Positions 54,317 to 63,589 of a stretch of 64,000 bases of DNA are shown here, one piece after another. Every line of letters starts with the position of its first letter. Position 1 is the first letter of the stretch. This DNA comes from Weeksellaceae bacterium (lineage in GTDB: Bacteria; Bacteroidota; Bacteroidia; Flavobacteriales; Weeksellaceae), in assembly GCA_019459455.1 (NCBI GenBank), contig JAIBEX010000022.1:237303-301302 (forward strand). The letters are read 5' to 3'. Below the pieces are notes generated by a model. That model did no database searches. It was not told where the DNA came from and worked only from the letters and a program-made list of their open reading frames with translations. A program made the translations under genes and the position numbers.

Positions 54317-56821
54317 ATGTCTTTTAATATTCCCGAACATTTAACCGGTCTTACCGATGCGGAGGTGGCCCGGTCACATGAGAAGTTTGGTTACAACCAG
54401 ATGACGGCACCCTCAAAAAACACGTGGTGGAATCTCCTTCTTGATATCCTGAAAGAGCCGATGCTGATCCTGCTGATCGTTATTGCCGTCATTTATCTGG
54501 TGGCAGGAAATTATGGTGAATCCCTTTTTATGCTGGCGGCCATAATCCTCGTTTCAGGAATTTCTTTTTATCAGGACAACAGGAGCAAAAAAGCACTGGA
54601 AGCACTGGAAAAACTCAATGAACCCCTTAGCAAAGTCATCAGGAATTCCCGGATCGTGGAACTTCCAACCCACGAAATCGCGGTGGGCGACCTGTGCATT
54701 ACGGAGGAAGGGAAAATGATCAATGCAGACGGCAGGATCATGCACAGCAACGATTTTTCTGTAAATGAATCGTCGCTTACCGGCGAGAGTTTTGCCGTAT
54801 TTAAAGACAGTGATTCTGTCGACCCGCAGGTTTATAGCGGCACATTAACGGTTTCGGGGCTGGCGGTCTTTAAGGTGGAGGCAACCGGTAAAACCACAAG
54901 ACTGGGTAAGATTGGAGAATCTATTATAGGGATTAAGGACGAAAAATCCCCATTACAGCTGCAGATTGAGAAATTTGTGAAGTCCATGGCCATCATCGGA
55001 ATCATCGTCTTCCTGCTGGTATGCGCCGTTAATTATTACAACACGCGGAATATTGTGGATTCACTTTTGAACGGCCTTACACTCGCCATGTCCATCCTTC
55101 CTGAAGAGATTCCCGTGGCCTTCACGACTTTTATGGCGCTCGGTGCCTGGAAGCTGATGCGGGAAGGGATCATCATCAAAAAGAGCAGCATTGTGGAAAC
55201 GTTGGGCAGCACTACGGTCATCTGTACCGATAAGACCGGCACAATCACCGAAAATTCCATGCATCTGAAAGCGGTGTATGATTTCCGGACCAACCGCGTT
55301 TATGAGGATACCGAATTCCGTCATGGTGAACTTTCAGAAGTGATCAGCTATGCGATGTGGAGCAGTGAGCCGGTGCCCTTCGACCCGATGGAAAAAACGC
55401 TGCATCGGGTGTATGCGGAAACCCATGACAACGATCTTCGGAAAGACTTCTCCATGTTCCATGAATATCCACTGGATGGTAAGCCGCCCATGATGACCCA
55501 TTTTTTTGAGAATGGACATGCCGAACGTATCATTGCCGCGAAAGGCGCTCCGGAAGCCATCCTTAAGGTCTCGAACCTTACCGAAAGCGAACGCTCCATG
55601 TTGAGGAACCATATTGATGATTTAGGAAATGAAGGCTACCGGATTTTGGGCGTGGCAAAATCTGACTTCGCAGGAAATGGGTATCCAAAGCAACAGCAGG
55701 AACTGCCGTTTGAATTCCTGGGGCTTGTTGTTTTTCAGGACCCGCCGAAAAAAGGAATTCAGGAAGTATTCAGGCAGATTGATGAAGCTGGGATCAAAGT
55801 CAAGGTGATTACCGGGGATAACGCCCAAACCACCAAAACCATAGCCGGTCAGTCCGGAATAAAGGATGCTGACCAAACTGTTAGCGGTGAGGAAATCGCC
55901 TCTGTAAGTGAGGATCAACTCAGGATAACCGCCGCGGAGAAGGTGCTTTTTACAAGAATGTTTCCTGAGGCCAAACTGGCAGTCGTCAATGCATTAAAAA
56001 AGAATGGTGAGGTGGTAGCCATGCTCGGCGATGGTGTAAACGACGGTCCGGCATTGAAAGCTGCCCACATAGGCGTTGCTATGGGGGTGAAAGGCACTGA
56101 AATTGCCAAAGCGGCAGCTTCTCTGGTCCTTACGAATGACGACCTGGGCAAACTGCTCACCGGCATTGCCGCGGGACGCCGGATTTATACCAACATAAAG
56201 AAGGCGGTGCAGTACATCATCTCCATCCACATTCCCATCATTCTGACCGTTTCCCTGCCTCTTTTTCTGGGTTGGGCCTTTCCGCAGATATTCACGCCGG
56301 TACATGTCATCTTCCTCGAACTCGTCATGGGACCCACGTGTTCCATTGTTTACGAAAATGAGCCAATGGAAAAAAACACCATGTTCCAGAAACCCAGACC
56401 CATGTCCGAAACCTTCCTTACCTGGAGGGAACTGGGATTAAGCATCATTCAGGGGTTCGTGATCAGCGCCGGCGTCCTCTACGTCTATCAGCTGACTTAT
56501 AGAAGCGGTGGTAATGAAGAAACGACACGCGCAATGGTATTTACGACCCTTATATTTGCGAACATCCTGCTCAGTCTGGCCAACCGGTCCTTCTACTATT
56601 CTCTGTTCGAAAGTTTCAGAAACAGGAATGTTCTTATGGTTTATGTAACAGCAGCCACACTTCTTTTGCTGGGCATCATGCTCTATGTTGAACCGGTAGC
56701 CCAATTCTTTAAACTCAGTGCCCTGAATGCCCGACAGCTTCTTACGACTCTGGCAGTGGCAGCGGTCTCTATACTGTGGTTTGAAGTGTACAAGTTGCTT
56801 AAAAGAATACGGAAACCCTGA
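54317..56821 (+). CDS. Cation-transporting P-type ATPase
   Basis: 834 residues. The N-terminal cation-ATPase domain (HLTGLTDAEVARSHEKFGYN) is followed by paired membrane segments, TGES (about 155), the PEEIP membrane motif (about 258), the phosphorylated Asp 305 in DKTGTITEN, MLGDGVNDGPAL and a C-terminal six-helix block. The PEEIP motif fits calcium or similar type-II pumps, but ion specificity cannot be fixed by eye. It follows xth by 87 bp. Confidence 0.9.
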   Translation: MSFNIPEHLTGLTDAEVARSHEKFGYNQMTAPSKNTWWNLLLDILKEPMLILLIVIAVIYLVAGNYGESLFMLAAIILVSGISFYQDNRSKKALEALEKLNEPLSKVIRNSRIVELPTHEIAVGDLCITEEGKMINADGRIMHSNDFSVNESSLTGESFAVFKDSDSVDPQVYSGTLTVSGLAVFKVEATGKTTRLGKIGESIIGIKDEKSPLQLQIEKFVKSMAIIGIIVFLLVCAVNYYNTRNIVDSLLNGLTLAMSILPEEIPVAFTTFMALGAWKLMREGIIIKKSSIVETLGSTTVICTDKTGTITENSMHLKAVYDFRTNRVYEDTEFRHGELSEVISYAMWSSEPVPFDPMEKTLHRVYAETHDNDLRKDFSMFHEYPLDGKPPMMTHFFENGHAERIIAAKGAPEAILKVSNLTESERSMLRNHIDDLGNEGYRILGVAKSDFAGNGYPKQQQELPFEFLGLVVFQDPPKKGIQEVFRQIDEAGIKVKVITGDNAQTTKTIAGQSGIKDADQTVSGEEIASVSEDQLRITAAEKVLFTRMFPEAKLAVVNALKKNGEVVAMLGDGVNDGPALKAAHIGVAMGVKGTEIAKAAASLVLTNDDLGKLLTGIAAGRRIYTNIKKAVQYIISIHIPIILTVSLPLFLGWAFPQIFTPVHVIFLELVMGPTCSIVYENEPMEKNTMFQKPRPMSETFLTWRELGLSIIQGFVISAGVLYVYQLTYRSGGNEETTRAMVFTTLIFANILLSLANRSFYYSLFESFRNRNVLMVYVTAATLLLLGIMLYVEPVAQFFKLSALNARQLLTTLAVAAVSILWFEVYKLLKRIRKP

Positions 56822-56884
56822 TAAATCACCCTTAATGAAAGGTGATAACCCTTTAAATAAGATGGTTTCGGACGGGATAAATAA

Positions 56885-56915
56885 TAAAAAAACGTTCACT
56901 GCAATGGTGAACGTT
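56885..56915 (-). terminator. Terminator for the M28 peptidase gene
   Basis: A perfect 9-bp stem AACGTTCAC/GTGAACGTT with a TGCAATG-type loop. On the minus strand it is followed by T7. A shorter T-tract on the plus side may also help end the ATPase transcript. Confidence 0.8.
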
Positions 56916-56938
56916 GGTCTTTTTGGAAACAGAATTGT

Positions 56939-58489
56939 TTAGTCCAGGCCGCCTTTTCTAATCGGTTCCCTTACTTCCGGCCATTTCATGGGTTCGCCCG
57001 TACTTTCACTTACCGGCAGTTTGATCCTTTCCGCCGGGGATTTCTCCGCGTCTTCACTGGCCATATAAGTCATAATGGCAATCAGGGCTACGTTGCTCTT
57101 CACATCATCAAACACGATTTTGTCGTAGGTATCCCGGTTGGTGTGCCACGTGTACGTTCCGTAACTCCAGTTCAGTGAGCCGAGCATAAAGGCCGGAACA
57201 CCTGCAGCCACAAAGGACGCATGGTCAGATCCGCCGCCGCCCGGTGTCCCGGGAAAGGTGGTTTTAATGTCTTTCGTCAGGTCTTTCGGCACGGCACTCA
57301 GCCAGCGGTTCAGATAGTCGTAGGAATGCAGGAAGCCCTGTCCGCTGATGTTGGCTACCCGGCCAGTCCCGTTGTCCTGGTTGAAGACCGCCTGTATCTT
57401 CGGCATCTGCTCCTTATGTGCAGAAACATACGCGCGGGATCCGTTCAGACCCTGTTCTTCACTACCCCAAAGCCCGACCACAATGGTCCTTTTCGGATTT
57501 GGATACACTTTTTTAAGGATTCTCGCCACTTCCATCATCGTAATGGTTCCGGTCCCATTATCCGTAGCTCCGGTCCCCCCGTCCCATGAATCCAGGTGTG
57601 CCGAGAGGATGATGTATTCTTCCGGTTTTTCTGTGCCCTTTATTTCGGCTACGGTATTGAAGGTTGGCGCCATACCCTTGTCTTTTGAGTTCGCGGTTAT
57701 TTTTACTTTAGGGGTCGTCCCGTTCTGCAGCATCCGGTAAAGCTGACCGTAATCTTCAAGAGAAAGATCCACGACAGGAATTTTTTTTGTGCCTGCGGAA
57801 AAGATCTTGTTCACCCCGAAGCCGCGCGACCAGTTCGAAGAGAGGATTCCTGCCGCTCCGGCTTCTTCCAGTCTTTTATTCAGTGTTCTGGACGTTTCGC
57901 CGGTGGCCCTTATGGAAGCCTGCCACTGCGCTGAAGCCTCCGCCGTTTCTTTTTTCATCTTTTCATAAGATTCCGGTGTGGCAAATTCCTTCCAGTTGTA
58001 GTCCGGCCGGCCGGTAGACTGATATTGCGAAACCATGACCATTCTGCCCTTAACTTTCGGAAGCCAGGCACTGAATTCTTCTTTATTTCTGAAGTTTGGC
58101 AGCATCACGATATCTGCCGTAATACCTTTGCCGGGCGTAGCCGGACTGAAGGCAAGCTGCATTCCCTCCAGGGATTTGGCATAAGGATGAACCATTTCAA
58201 TGGAAGAGATGCCTCTTTCCCAGGATTTCCATTCGCCCCACTGCTCATTCCTGGCTTCAATTCCCCATTTTTTGAACTGGCTTACTGCCCAGTCATGCGA
58301 CTGCTGCATCTTGGGGCTTCCCACGAGGCGTGGCCCAATGCCATCCATGAGTTCATAGGCCAGTCTTTCCAGCTGCGAATTTTGGTAGGTTTCATCCATA
58401 ATGGATTTGGTGACCTGCTCTTTGGTCTGAGCACTCAGGCCCGCCGCAAACATGGTGGAGAACATCAGTGCTTTAACAAAAATCTTCAT
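56939..58489 (-). CDS. M28 family zinc aminopeptidase (exported)
   Basis: 516 residues with a signal ending AAGLSAQ. A PA-type insert lies at about 130-260. The two-zinc site is in SAHLDSWDGGTGATDNGTG (about 300), the catalytic Glu pair in GSEEQG (about 350), then GGGGSDHASF and the His of WHTNRDTYDKI (about 457). It removes amino acids from peptides outside the cytoplasm. The divergent aminopeptidase P gene may serve the same peptide-use role. Confidence 0.93.
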   Translation of the reverse strand: MKIFVKALMFSTMFAAGLSAQTKEQVTKSIMDETYQNSQLERLAYELMDGIGPRLVGSPKMQQSHDWAVSQFKKWGIEARNEQWGEWKSWERGISSIEMVHPYAKSLEGMQLAFSPATPGKGITADIVMLPNFRNKEEFSAWLPKVKGRMVMVSQYQSTGRPDYNWKEFATPESYEKMKKETAEASAQWQASIRATGETSRTLNKRLEEAGAAGILSSNWSRGFGVNKIFSAGTKKIPVVDLSLEDYGQLYRMLQNGTTPKVKITANSKDKGMAPTFNTVAEIKGTEKPEEYIILSAHLDSWDGGTGATDNGTGTITMMEVARILKKVYPNPKRTIVVGLWGSEEQGLNGSRAYVSAHKEQMPKIQAVFNQDNGTGRVANISGQGFLHSYDYLNRWLSAVPKDLTKDIKTTFPGTPGGGGSDHASFVAAGVPAFMLGSLNWSYGTYTWHTNRDTYDKIVFDDVKSNVALIAIMTYMASEDAEKSPAERIKLPVSESTGEPMKWPEVREPIRKGGLD

Positions 58490-58634
58490 ACTTTATCTTT
58501 TGGTGATGAAGATAATAAAATTTATGCGGCCCCCAAATATACAGTGGCACTGGGTGTGAAACTTGAAATCATCCCGAATTTGGTGTCAGGGGTTTTCCAT
58601 TATTTCGTAACTTTCGCTTTCTAAAATATCAACA

Positions 58635-60407
58635 ATGAAATCTTCAGACAAAATATCGGCACTCCGCCAAAAAATGGAGCAGAACAAAATTGACGCCTTC
58701 ATCGTGTATTCCGCAGATCCCCATATGAGTGAGTATTTGCCCGAAGAATGGCAGGAAAGAAGCTGGCTTTCCGGCTTCACGGGTTCGGCAGGTTTTGTGG
58801 TAGTGACCAGGGATAAAGCCGGTCTCTGGACGGACGGCCGGTATTTTGTGCAGGCACCCGGTGAGCTGGAAGGTTCCGGAATCGGCCTTATGAAGGATGG
58901 GGTAGAAGGTACCCCGAACTATATTGACTGGATTATCTCTGAAGTTCCGCAGAACGGAATTGTAGCAGTAAATGCTTTGGCCACCTCCAATACGAACTGG
59001 GAAGCCCTGGAACAGCAGCTGGCCGCCAAAAATATCACGGTAAAAGACCAGCCCCTGCTGAAGGAAATCTGGACGGAAAGACAGGCTCAGGGTAAGAAAA
59101 ATCCAATATTTGTCCATCCGGTGGAGCGGGCAGGAAAATCCGTGTCTCAGAAACTCCTGGACATCCGCCAGAAAATGGAGGATCTGGGCGCATCGGTTCA
59201 TATTATATCCAGCCTCGACGATGTGGCCTGGACGCTTAACCTTAGAGGAAGCGATGTGGAATCAAACCCCGTTTTTCTGGGGTATATCGTGCTCACCAAA
59301 AACGATGCGGTCCTTTTTGTAGACCTTGAAAAACTTGAAGTGGAGGCAAGGAAGCAGATGGACGAATCGCTCGTAAAAATGAGACCTTATGAAGACTTCT
59401 TCGGCTATCTGAAAGAAATTAAGAACGAAAAGATACTTATTTCACCCAACAGCAACCAGTCCATATTCGATACCTTAAAGTCCGGAAACACCTTCATCAA
59501 GGCGCCTGTTCCGGGTAACCTTATGAAAGCGCAGAAAAACGAGACCGAACTCGCCGGATTCCGGACCGTGATGCAGCGCGACGGGGTTTCCATGGTTAAA
59601 TTCATCTATTGGCTCACGCAGAATGCTGGAAAAGAACCGATGACGGAATATTCCATCGGGCAGAAACTTCTCGAATTCCGGAAAGCAGGAAAAAACTTCG
59701 TTGGCGAAAGTTTCGGCAGTATTGTTGGCTATAAAAACAATGGTGCCGTGGTGCATTATTCTGCCAAGAGTGAAGACAGCAATAAGGTGACAAACGAGGG
59801 CAGCATCCTCGTGGATTCCGGCGGACAGTACCTTGAAGGAACCACCGATATCACCCGTGTCCTGGCATTGGGTTCGGTAAGCGACGATTTCAGGAGAAAC
59901 TGTACCCTCGTCCTGAAGGGCATGATACAGCTTTCTATGGTGAAGTTTCCGAGGGGTACGAGAGGCGTACAGCTGGATGCTTTTGCCAGGATGGCCCTCT
60001 GGAAGGAAGGAAAGGACTATGCGCACGGAACCGGACACGGCGTCGGAAGTTTTATGAATGTACACGAAGGTCCGCAGAACATCCGTAAGGATATGAATTT
60101 TCAGGAACTGTTGCCAGGAATGGTGGTCTCCAACGAACCGGGTTTTTATCTGGAAAACGAGTACGGCATCCGTCATGAGAACCTTGTCGCTGTGAAGCCC
60201 TGGAAGGAAACCGAATACGGAACTTTCTATGAATTCGAAACCCTTACGATATGCCCGTTCGATGTGAAGGTGCTGGATCTGGAATTACTCACCCAGCCGG
60301 AAAAGGACTGGCTCAATACCTATCATGAGTGGTGCCGGGAGAAACTCGAAAGCGACCTGGAAGGTGAGGTGAAGGAGTGGTTTTTGGAGCAAGTCAAGGC
60401 GGTATAA
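58635..60407 (+). CDS. Xaa-Pro aminopeptidase (aminopeptidase P family, M24B)
   Basis: 590 residues: two N-terminal creatinase-like domains (about 1-150 and 160-310), then the metallopeptidase domain. Metal ligands are in VDSGGQYLEGTTDITR (Asp pair, about 396-407), HGTGHGVGSFMNVHEGP (His, about 465), NEPGFYLE (Glu) and RHENL (Glu). It cleaves the first residue before Pro and is cytoplasmic, with no signal. Its 3' side runs into the first TACGAA repeats. Confidence 0.95.
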   Translation: MKSSDKISALRQKMEQNKIDAFIVYSADPHMSEYLPEEWQERSWLSGFTGSAGFVVVTRDKAGLWTDGRYFVQAPGELEGSGIGLMKDGVEGTPNYIDWIISEVPQNGIVAVNALATSNTNWEALEQQLAAKNITVKDQPLLKEIWTERQAQGKKNPIFVHPVERAGKSVSQKLLDIRQKMEDLGASVHIISSLDDVAWTLNLRGSDVESNPVFLGYIVLTKNDAVLFVDLEKLEVEARKQMDESLVKMRPYEDFFGYLKEIKNEKILISPNSNQSIFDTLKSGNTFIKAPVPGNLMKAQKNETELAGFRTVMQRDGVSMVKFIYWLTQNAGKEPMTEYSIGQKLLEFRKAGKNFVGESFGSIVGYKNNGAVVHYSAKSEDSNKVTNEGSILVDSGGQYLEGTTDITRVLALGSVSDDFRRNCTLVLKGMIQLSMVKFPRGTRGVQLDAFARMALWKEGKDYAHGTGHGVGSFMNVHEGPQNIRKDMNFQELLPGMVVSNEPGFYLENEYGIRHENLVAVKPWKETEYGTFYEFETLTICPFDVKVLDLELLTQPEKDWLNTYHEWCREKLESDLEGEVKEWFLEQVKAV

Positions 60408-60475
60408 GTACGAAATACGAATTGAGAATGACGAAAAAATAAAGGAATTACGAAGTACGAACTTCGAAATACGAA
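60408..60475 (+). repeat. Repeat array A: TACGAA-type short repeats
   Basis: TACGAA motifs at 60409, 60416, 60449 and 60456 with variants (TTCGAA, GACGAA) between, filling the space after the aminopeptidase P stop. They are the reverse complement of the TTCGTA units of the arrays that follow. Confidence 0.8.
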
Positions 60476-60497
60476 TGTAACATGTGTTAATTAAACT

Positions 60498-60550
60498 TAC
60501 TCGTACTTCTCCAAGCACTTTCCACTTCGTAATCCACTTCGTATTTCAAT
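60498..60550 (-). repeat. Repeat array A-prime: TTCGTA-type, inverted to array A
   Basis: TCGTACTTC, then ACTTCGTAATCCACTTCGTA, ending 30 bp before the four-helix-bundle ATG. Together with array A it forms a large inverted repeat upstream of that gene. Confidence 0.75.
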
Positions 60551-60579
60551 CAGGAAAATTGTTCACCAACACTGCAATC

Positions 60580-60933
60580 ATGGAAAAGCCATTGGATTTG
60601 AAGTTAAGGACCAAGCTTTTCAGTCTGGAAGTCCTTAATTTAATAGAAAGCCTTCCTCAGTCACGAACATTCAGCGTTATACACAACCAGTTGGGCAGGG
60701 CTGCGCTTTCTGTGGGAGCGAATTACAGAGTGGTTTCAAGGGCAAAGTCCAACAATGATTTCATCAATAAACTTAAGATCGTAGAGGAAGAACTGGATGA
60801 ATGCCTCTTCTTCCTTGAAATCCTGAAGGTGAAATCGGATTTGGCGCAAGATAAAATTCAGGAGGTTTGGAACGAAGGCAATGAGCTGCTCTCCATTGTG
60901 GTGGCCAGTATCGTAAAAGCAAGAAATAAGTGA
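60580..60933 (+). CDS. Four-helix-bundle protein (23S rRNA IVP / bAvd-like family)
   Basis: 117 residues from the ATG at 60580; upstream codons are repeat sequence. It is all-helical: LRTKLFSLEVLNLIESLP, LGRAALSVGANYRVVSRAKS, NKLKIVEEELDECLFFLEIL and a last helix to the end. This is the family found in rRNA intervening sequences and as the accessory Avd protein of diversity-generating retroelements. No reverse transcriptase or rRNA is nearby. TTCGTA-type arrays flank it on both sides. Confidence 0.9.
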   Translation: MEKPLDLKLRTKLFSLEVLNLIESLPQSRTFSVIHNQLGRAALSVGANYRVVSRAKSNNDFINKLKIVEEELDECLFFLEILKVKSDLAQDKIQEVWNEGNELLSIVVASIVKARNK

Positions 60934-60996
60934 ATTGGGAATTACTGCGTGCAACTTTTTGTGTTTTTAATCACGGCACTATTTTAACATAGCGAT

Positions 60997-61048
60997 TTCG
61001 TAATTCCCAGTTCGTACTTCTACCTTCGTAATTCGCAGTTCGTACTTC
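60997..61048 (+). repeat. Repeat array B: two 24-bp units
   Basis: Two units of 24 bp (60997-61020 and 61025-61048), each TTCGTAATTC-nCAG-TTCGTACTTC, separated by TACC (28-bp period) and differing at one position. The second overlaps the stop of the tail-tube gene at 61047-61049. Just after the four-helix-bundle stop, ATTGGGAATTAC (60934-60945) matches the reverse complement of the first unit's centre. Confidence 0.85.
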
Positions 61049-61493
61049 ACTTCGTTTTTGCCGCAAACGATTCCACCACCATGCCTTCATGGGTAATGAT
61101 GAGCGTTTCGGTGGCCACGCTGCTGCTGTTGCCCACGAGTACGGGACCGATGTAACGCACGGGGAAGCAGTTTTTAAGACGCCAGGAAATCAGGGGTTCG
61201 TGCCTTTCGTTCAGCAGGGTAATGTTCACATCGCGCCGTTCCACAGCACCGAAAGCTTTGGTGTTGATCCAATTAAAGAAGTCGTTGTCACCTTTCTGAA
61301 TCGCCCTCGTGAGGGTAACATCTGAAAATTTAAGCAGACCGGGAATCTTGTTTTCAAATTCAACCTTCGAGCTTCCTTCGCGCACTGCAATCACTTCAAT
61401 TCCCATTTCAAGACCGGAAACTTCCAGGAATTCGATTCTGCTGCCGCCCCATTCCACGAGGAAATGATAGCGGTTAATAAATTTTGTTGCCAT
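61047..61493 (-). CDS. Orphan phage / contractile-injection tail tube protein
   Basis: 148 residues. FHFLVEWGGSRIEFLEVSGLEMGIEVIAVREG, then PGLLKFSDVTLTRAIQKGDNDFFNWI and a beta-rich end ISWRLKNCFPVRYIGPVLVGNSS match the gp19-like tail-tube proteins of phages and extracellular contractile injection systems. No sheath, baseplate, spike, ATPase or effector gene is near; housekeeping genes lie around. The stop codon lies in repeat array B. Whether it makes tubes with parts encoded elsewhere cannot be told from here. Confidence 0.87.
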   Translation of the reverse strand: MATKFINRYHFLVEWGGSRIEFLEVSGLEMGIEVIAVREGSSKVEFENKIPGLLKFSDVTLTRAIQKGDNDFFNWINTKAFGAVERRDVNITLLNERHEPLISWRLKNCFPVRYIGPVLVGNSSSVATETLIITHEGMVVESFAAKTK

Positions 61494-61629
61494 GGTTTTT
61501 TGTTTTAGTAACGTAAAGTTAGATAATTTTCCGCATGTGTATATGTTTAAAATTTGCCGAATAAAGGGCAGCTTTTGTAGAATAATCTGTAATATGTTCT
61601 TGAGACCTCATTACTACGGGAGGTTTCTT

Positions 61630-61683
61630 TTCGTACTTCGTAATTCTCACTTCGTACTTCTAAGTTCCTATTTCGTATTTTTG
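61630..61683 (+). repeat. Repeat array C upstream of mnmE
   Basis: TTCGTACTTCGTAATTC, ACTTCGTACTTC and TTTCGTATTTTTG follow one another, in the same orientation as array B. The last unit merges into the mnmE -7 box. Confidence 0.8.
61676..61683 (+). promoter_or_regulatory. -7 promoter box for mnmE, formed by the repeat
   Basis: TATTTTTG ends five bases before the mnmE ATG and is part of a TTCGTATTT repeat unit, so the repeat seems to supply the promoter. Confidence 0.4.
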
Positions 61684-61688
61684 CACCC

Positions 61689-63077
61689 ATGAACCACGAC
61701 ACCATTTGTGCACTGGCCACGGCCAACGGAACCGGCGCCCTCGGAATCATCAGGATTTCGGGTCCCGAAGCATTTATTGTTGCAGACCGCTGTTTTCAGG
61801 GTAAAAAACTTGCAAAGGCCGCTTCGCATACGGTGCATTACGGTTTTATAAAAGACGGTGATGAGGTCATTGATGAGGTCATGGTCACCGTCTTCCGAGC
61901 GCCAAAAACATTTACCACCGAAGATTCCGTGGAAATTTCATTTCACGGCTCCCCGCATATCGCAAAGAAAATCCTTGAAGTGCTGACTGCAAATGGCGCC
62001 CGAATGGCAAAAGCCGGGGAATTTACAATGCGCGCCTTTATGAACGGACGTATTGACCTGTCGCAGGCCGAAGCGATTGCCGATATGATTGCGAGCGAAA
62101 ACGAAGCCTCCCGAAAAGTCGCCATGAACCAGCTGAAGGGCGGCATCACCCATGAAATCTCGAACCTCAGGGGTGACCTCCTTAATTTCACCTCCCTCGT
62201 GGAACTTGAACTGGATTTTGCGGAAGAGGATGTGGAATTCGCCGACCGGACGGCATTGCGGATGCTGGTGGACCGCATTGAAGAGAAGCTCACTTCGCTT
62301 ATCGACAGTTTCCAGTACGGGAATGCGATCAAGAACGGGGTTGATGTGGCCATTATCGGCAAACCGAACGCCGGAAAGTCAACATTACTTAATGCTTTGC
62401 TTAAGGAGGAGCGCGCCATTGTAAGCGAGATTGCCGGAACGACCCGGGATACCATTGAGGAGATCCTCCACATCCGCGGAACCGCTTTTCGCTTCATCGA
62501 TACCGCCGGAATCCGTGAAACAACTGATGCCATTGAAGCCATTGGTGTACAGAAGGCGAAGGAAAAGATTGCCTCCGCCAGAATCCTGCTGTATCTTTAT
62601 GACGAATTCGACAACCGGCCGGAAGAGGTTATCAGCTTTGTAAAGGAATTCTACCGCGACGACCTCAAGATCGTCCTTCTGCACAACAAAATTGACTTGT
62701 CCGGAAGCCCCGAAAGCGCGTTTGACCAGCAGCTGAGACGTGAACTCTTCCCGCAGTTTGCAAGTACCCTGCTAGCCATTTCGGCCCGCGATAAGACCGG
62801 TATTGAAGAACTGAAGAGCGAACTGATCTCTTATGTGGAAGGTCTGAAACAGGAGGAAAACAACGTCATCATCACGAACCAGCGCCACTACGAGGCCCTG
62901 AACAAATCTCTGGCTTCCGTACGGCGCGTCAGGGAAGCGATTTCCCAGAGTTTCCATACCGAACTGCTGGCCTATGAACTGCGCTATGCGTTGGAATACC
63001 TGGGGGAGATCTCGGGTGAGTTCACGAATGATGAGGTGCTGGGGAATATCTTTTCGAAGTTTTGTATCGGGAAATAG
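61689..63077 (+). CDS. mnmE: tRNA modification GTPase MnmE
   Basis: 462 residues. An N-terminal formyl-THF-binding domain (ICALATANGTGALGIIRISG) and helical domain (about 120-215) come first. The G domain has GKPNAGKST (about 224-232), DTAGIRET (about 270) and the NKID motif (about 335). The C-terminal FCIGK carries the conserved Cys. With MnmG it makes the carboxymethylaminomethyl group on wobble uridine. The 3' end has a near-copy 0.5 kb downstream. Confidence 0.96.
   Translation: MNHDTICALATANGTGALGIIRISGPEAFIVADRCFQGKKLAKAASHTVHYGFIKDGDEVIDEVMVTVFRAPKTFTTEDSVEISFHGSPHIAKKILEVLTANGARMAKAGEFTMRAFMNGRIDLSQAEAIADMIASENEASRKVAMNQLKGGITHEISNLRGDLLNFTSLVELELDFAEEDVEFADRTALRMLVDRIEEKLTSLIDSFQYGNAIKNGVDVAIIGKPNAGKSTLLNALLKEERAIVSEIAGTTRDTIEEILHIRGTAFRFIDTAGIRETTDAIEAIGVQKAKEKIASARILLYLYDEFDNRPEEVISFVKEFYRDDLKIVLLHNKIDLSGSPESAFDQQLRRELFPQFASTLLAISARDKTGIEELKSELISYVEGLKQEENNVIITNQRHYEALNKSLASVRRVREAISQSFHTELLAYELRYALEYLGEISGEFTNDEVLGNIFSKFCIGK
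63060..63077 (+). other. Possible attachment site (attL-like): mnmE 3' end
   Basis: TTTTGTATCGGGAAATAG encodes FCIGK-stop. Copies differing at three positions are at 63060-63077 and 63590-63607. Salmonella genomic island SGI1 and relatives use the 3' end of this same gene (trmE/thdF). Confidence 0.5.
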
Positions 63078-63589
63078 TACAGAGGCTGGTCACGGTTCGG
63101 AAAGAGATATTGAGTTTGCTAAAATTACAATATTATAAAAAGATATGATCTATCCCAACACATTTGGATTTCTAAATTATTTGCGATGAAAATAAAAACA
63201 ATATTAATATTTGTACTATTTATCTTAATAATTGGATCAGGTTTAAAATATCTTGGTTTATGTGTTTCTGATAAATATGAAACTCAACTAGAGGGTTTGA
63301 ATCCGACTGAAAAGCAGATTAAGAAAGCAGAAGATTTGAAAGCGAAAATAGATCGCGATAAAAAAATAACTCTTTCAATAATTGTAATTTCATTGATATC
63401 TTTTTATCCGGTATCATTAGTAAAAAAATAATAATAAAATCTCTAATTGGTGGATAAAAAGTAGCAAACCCGAGTTATATTAAAATTCCCTTGGATGTTG
63501 CAATTATTTAAGACTTTGACAATGAAAAAATGATTACTAATCGTGATACTACTTTCCTTTAAAGCTGCATCAATACATGAGAATCTACA
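63078..63589. mobile_element. AT-rich remnant of an integrated element downstream of mnmE
   Basis: The 512 bp between the two mnmE-end copies is much more AT-rich than its neighbours. It contains one small membrane-protein gene (63186-63431), no integrase and no other gene. It would fit an element that lost most of its cargo. Between 63432 and 63589 I see no gene. Confidence 0.5.
63186..63431 (+). CDS. Small two-span membrane protein in the AT-rich segment
   Basis: 81 residues: a first membrane span (about 4-24, ILIFVLFILIIGSGL), a charged middle (PTEKQIKKAEDLKAKIDRDKK) and a second span (about 60-77). No family recognised. Codon use is AT-rich (many AAA, ATA, ATT), unlike mnmE upstream, consistent with foreign origin. 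Confidence 0.65.
   Translation: MKIKTILIFVLFILIIGSGLKYLGLCVSDKYETQLEGLNPTEKQIKKAEDLKAKIDRDKKITLSIIVISLISFYPVSLVKK

Noticed and set aside
60580..60933. Diversity-generating retroelement around the four-helix-bundle (Avd-like) gene
   Set aside because: No reverse transcriptase, template repeat or variable repeat with A-specific changes nearby.
61047..61493. Prophage or contractile-injection cluster
   Set aside because: Only the tube gene is present; neighbours are housekeeping or repeat DNA.
60408..61683. CRISPR array
   Set aside because: Units of 10 and 24 bp with 4-bp gaps and variant copies, no uniform 30-40 bp spacers and no cas genes.
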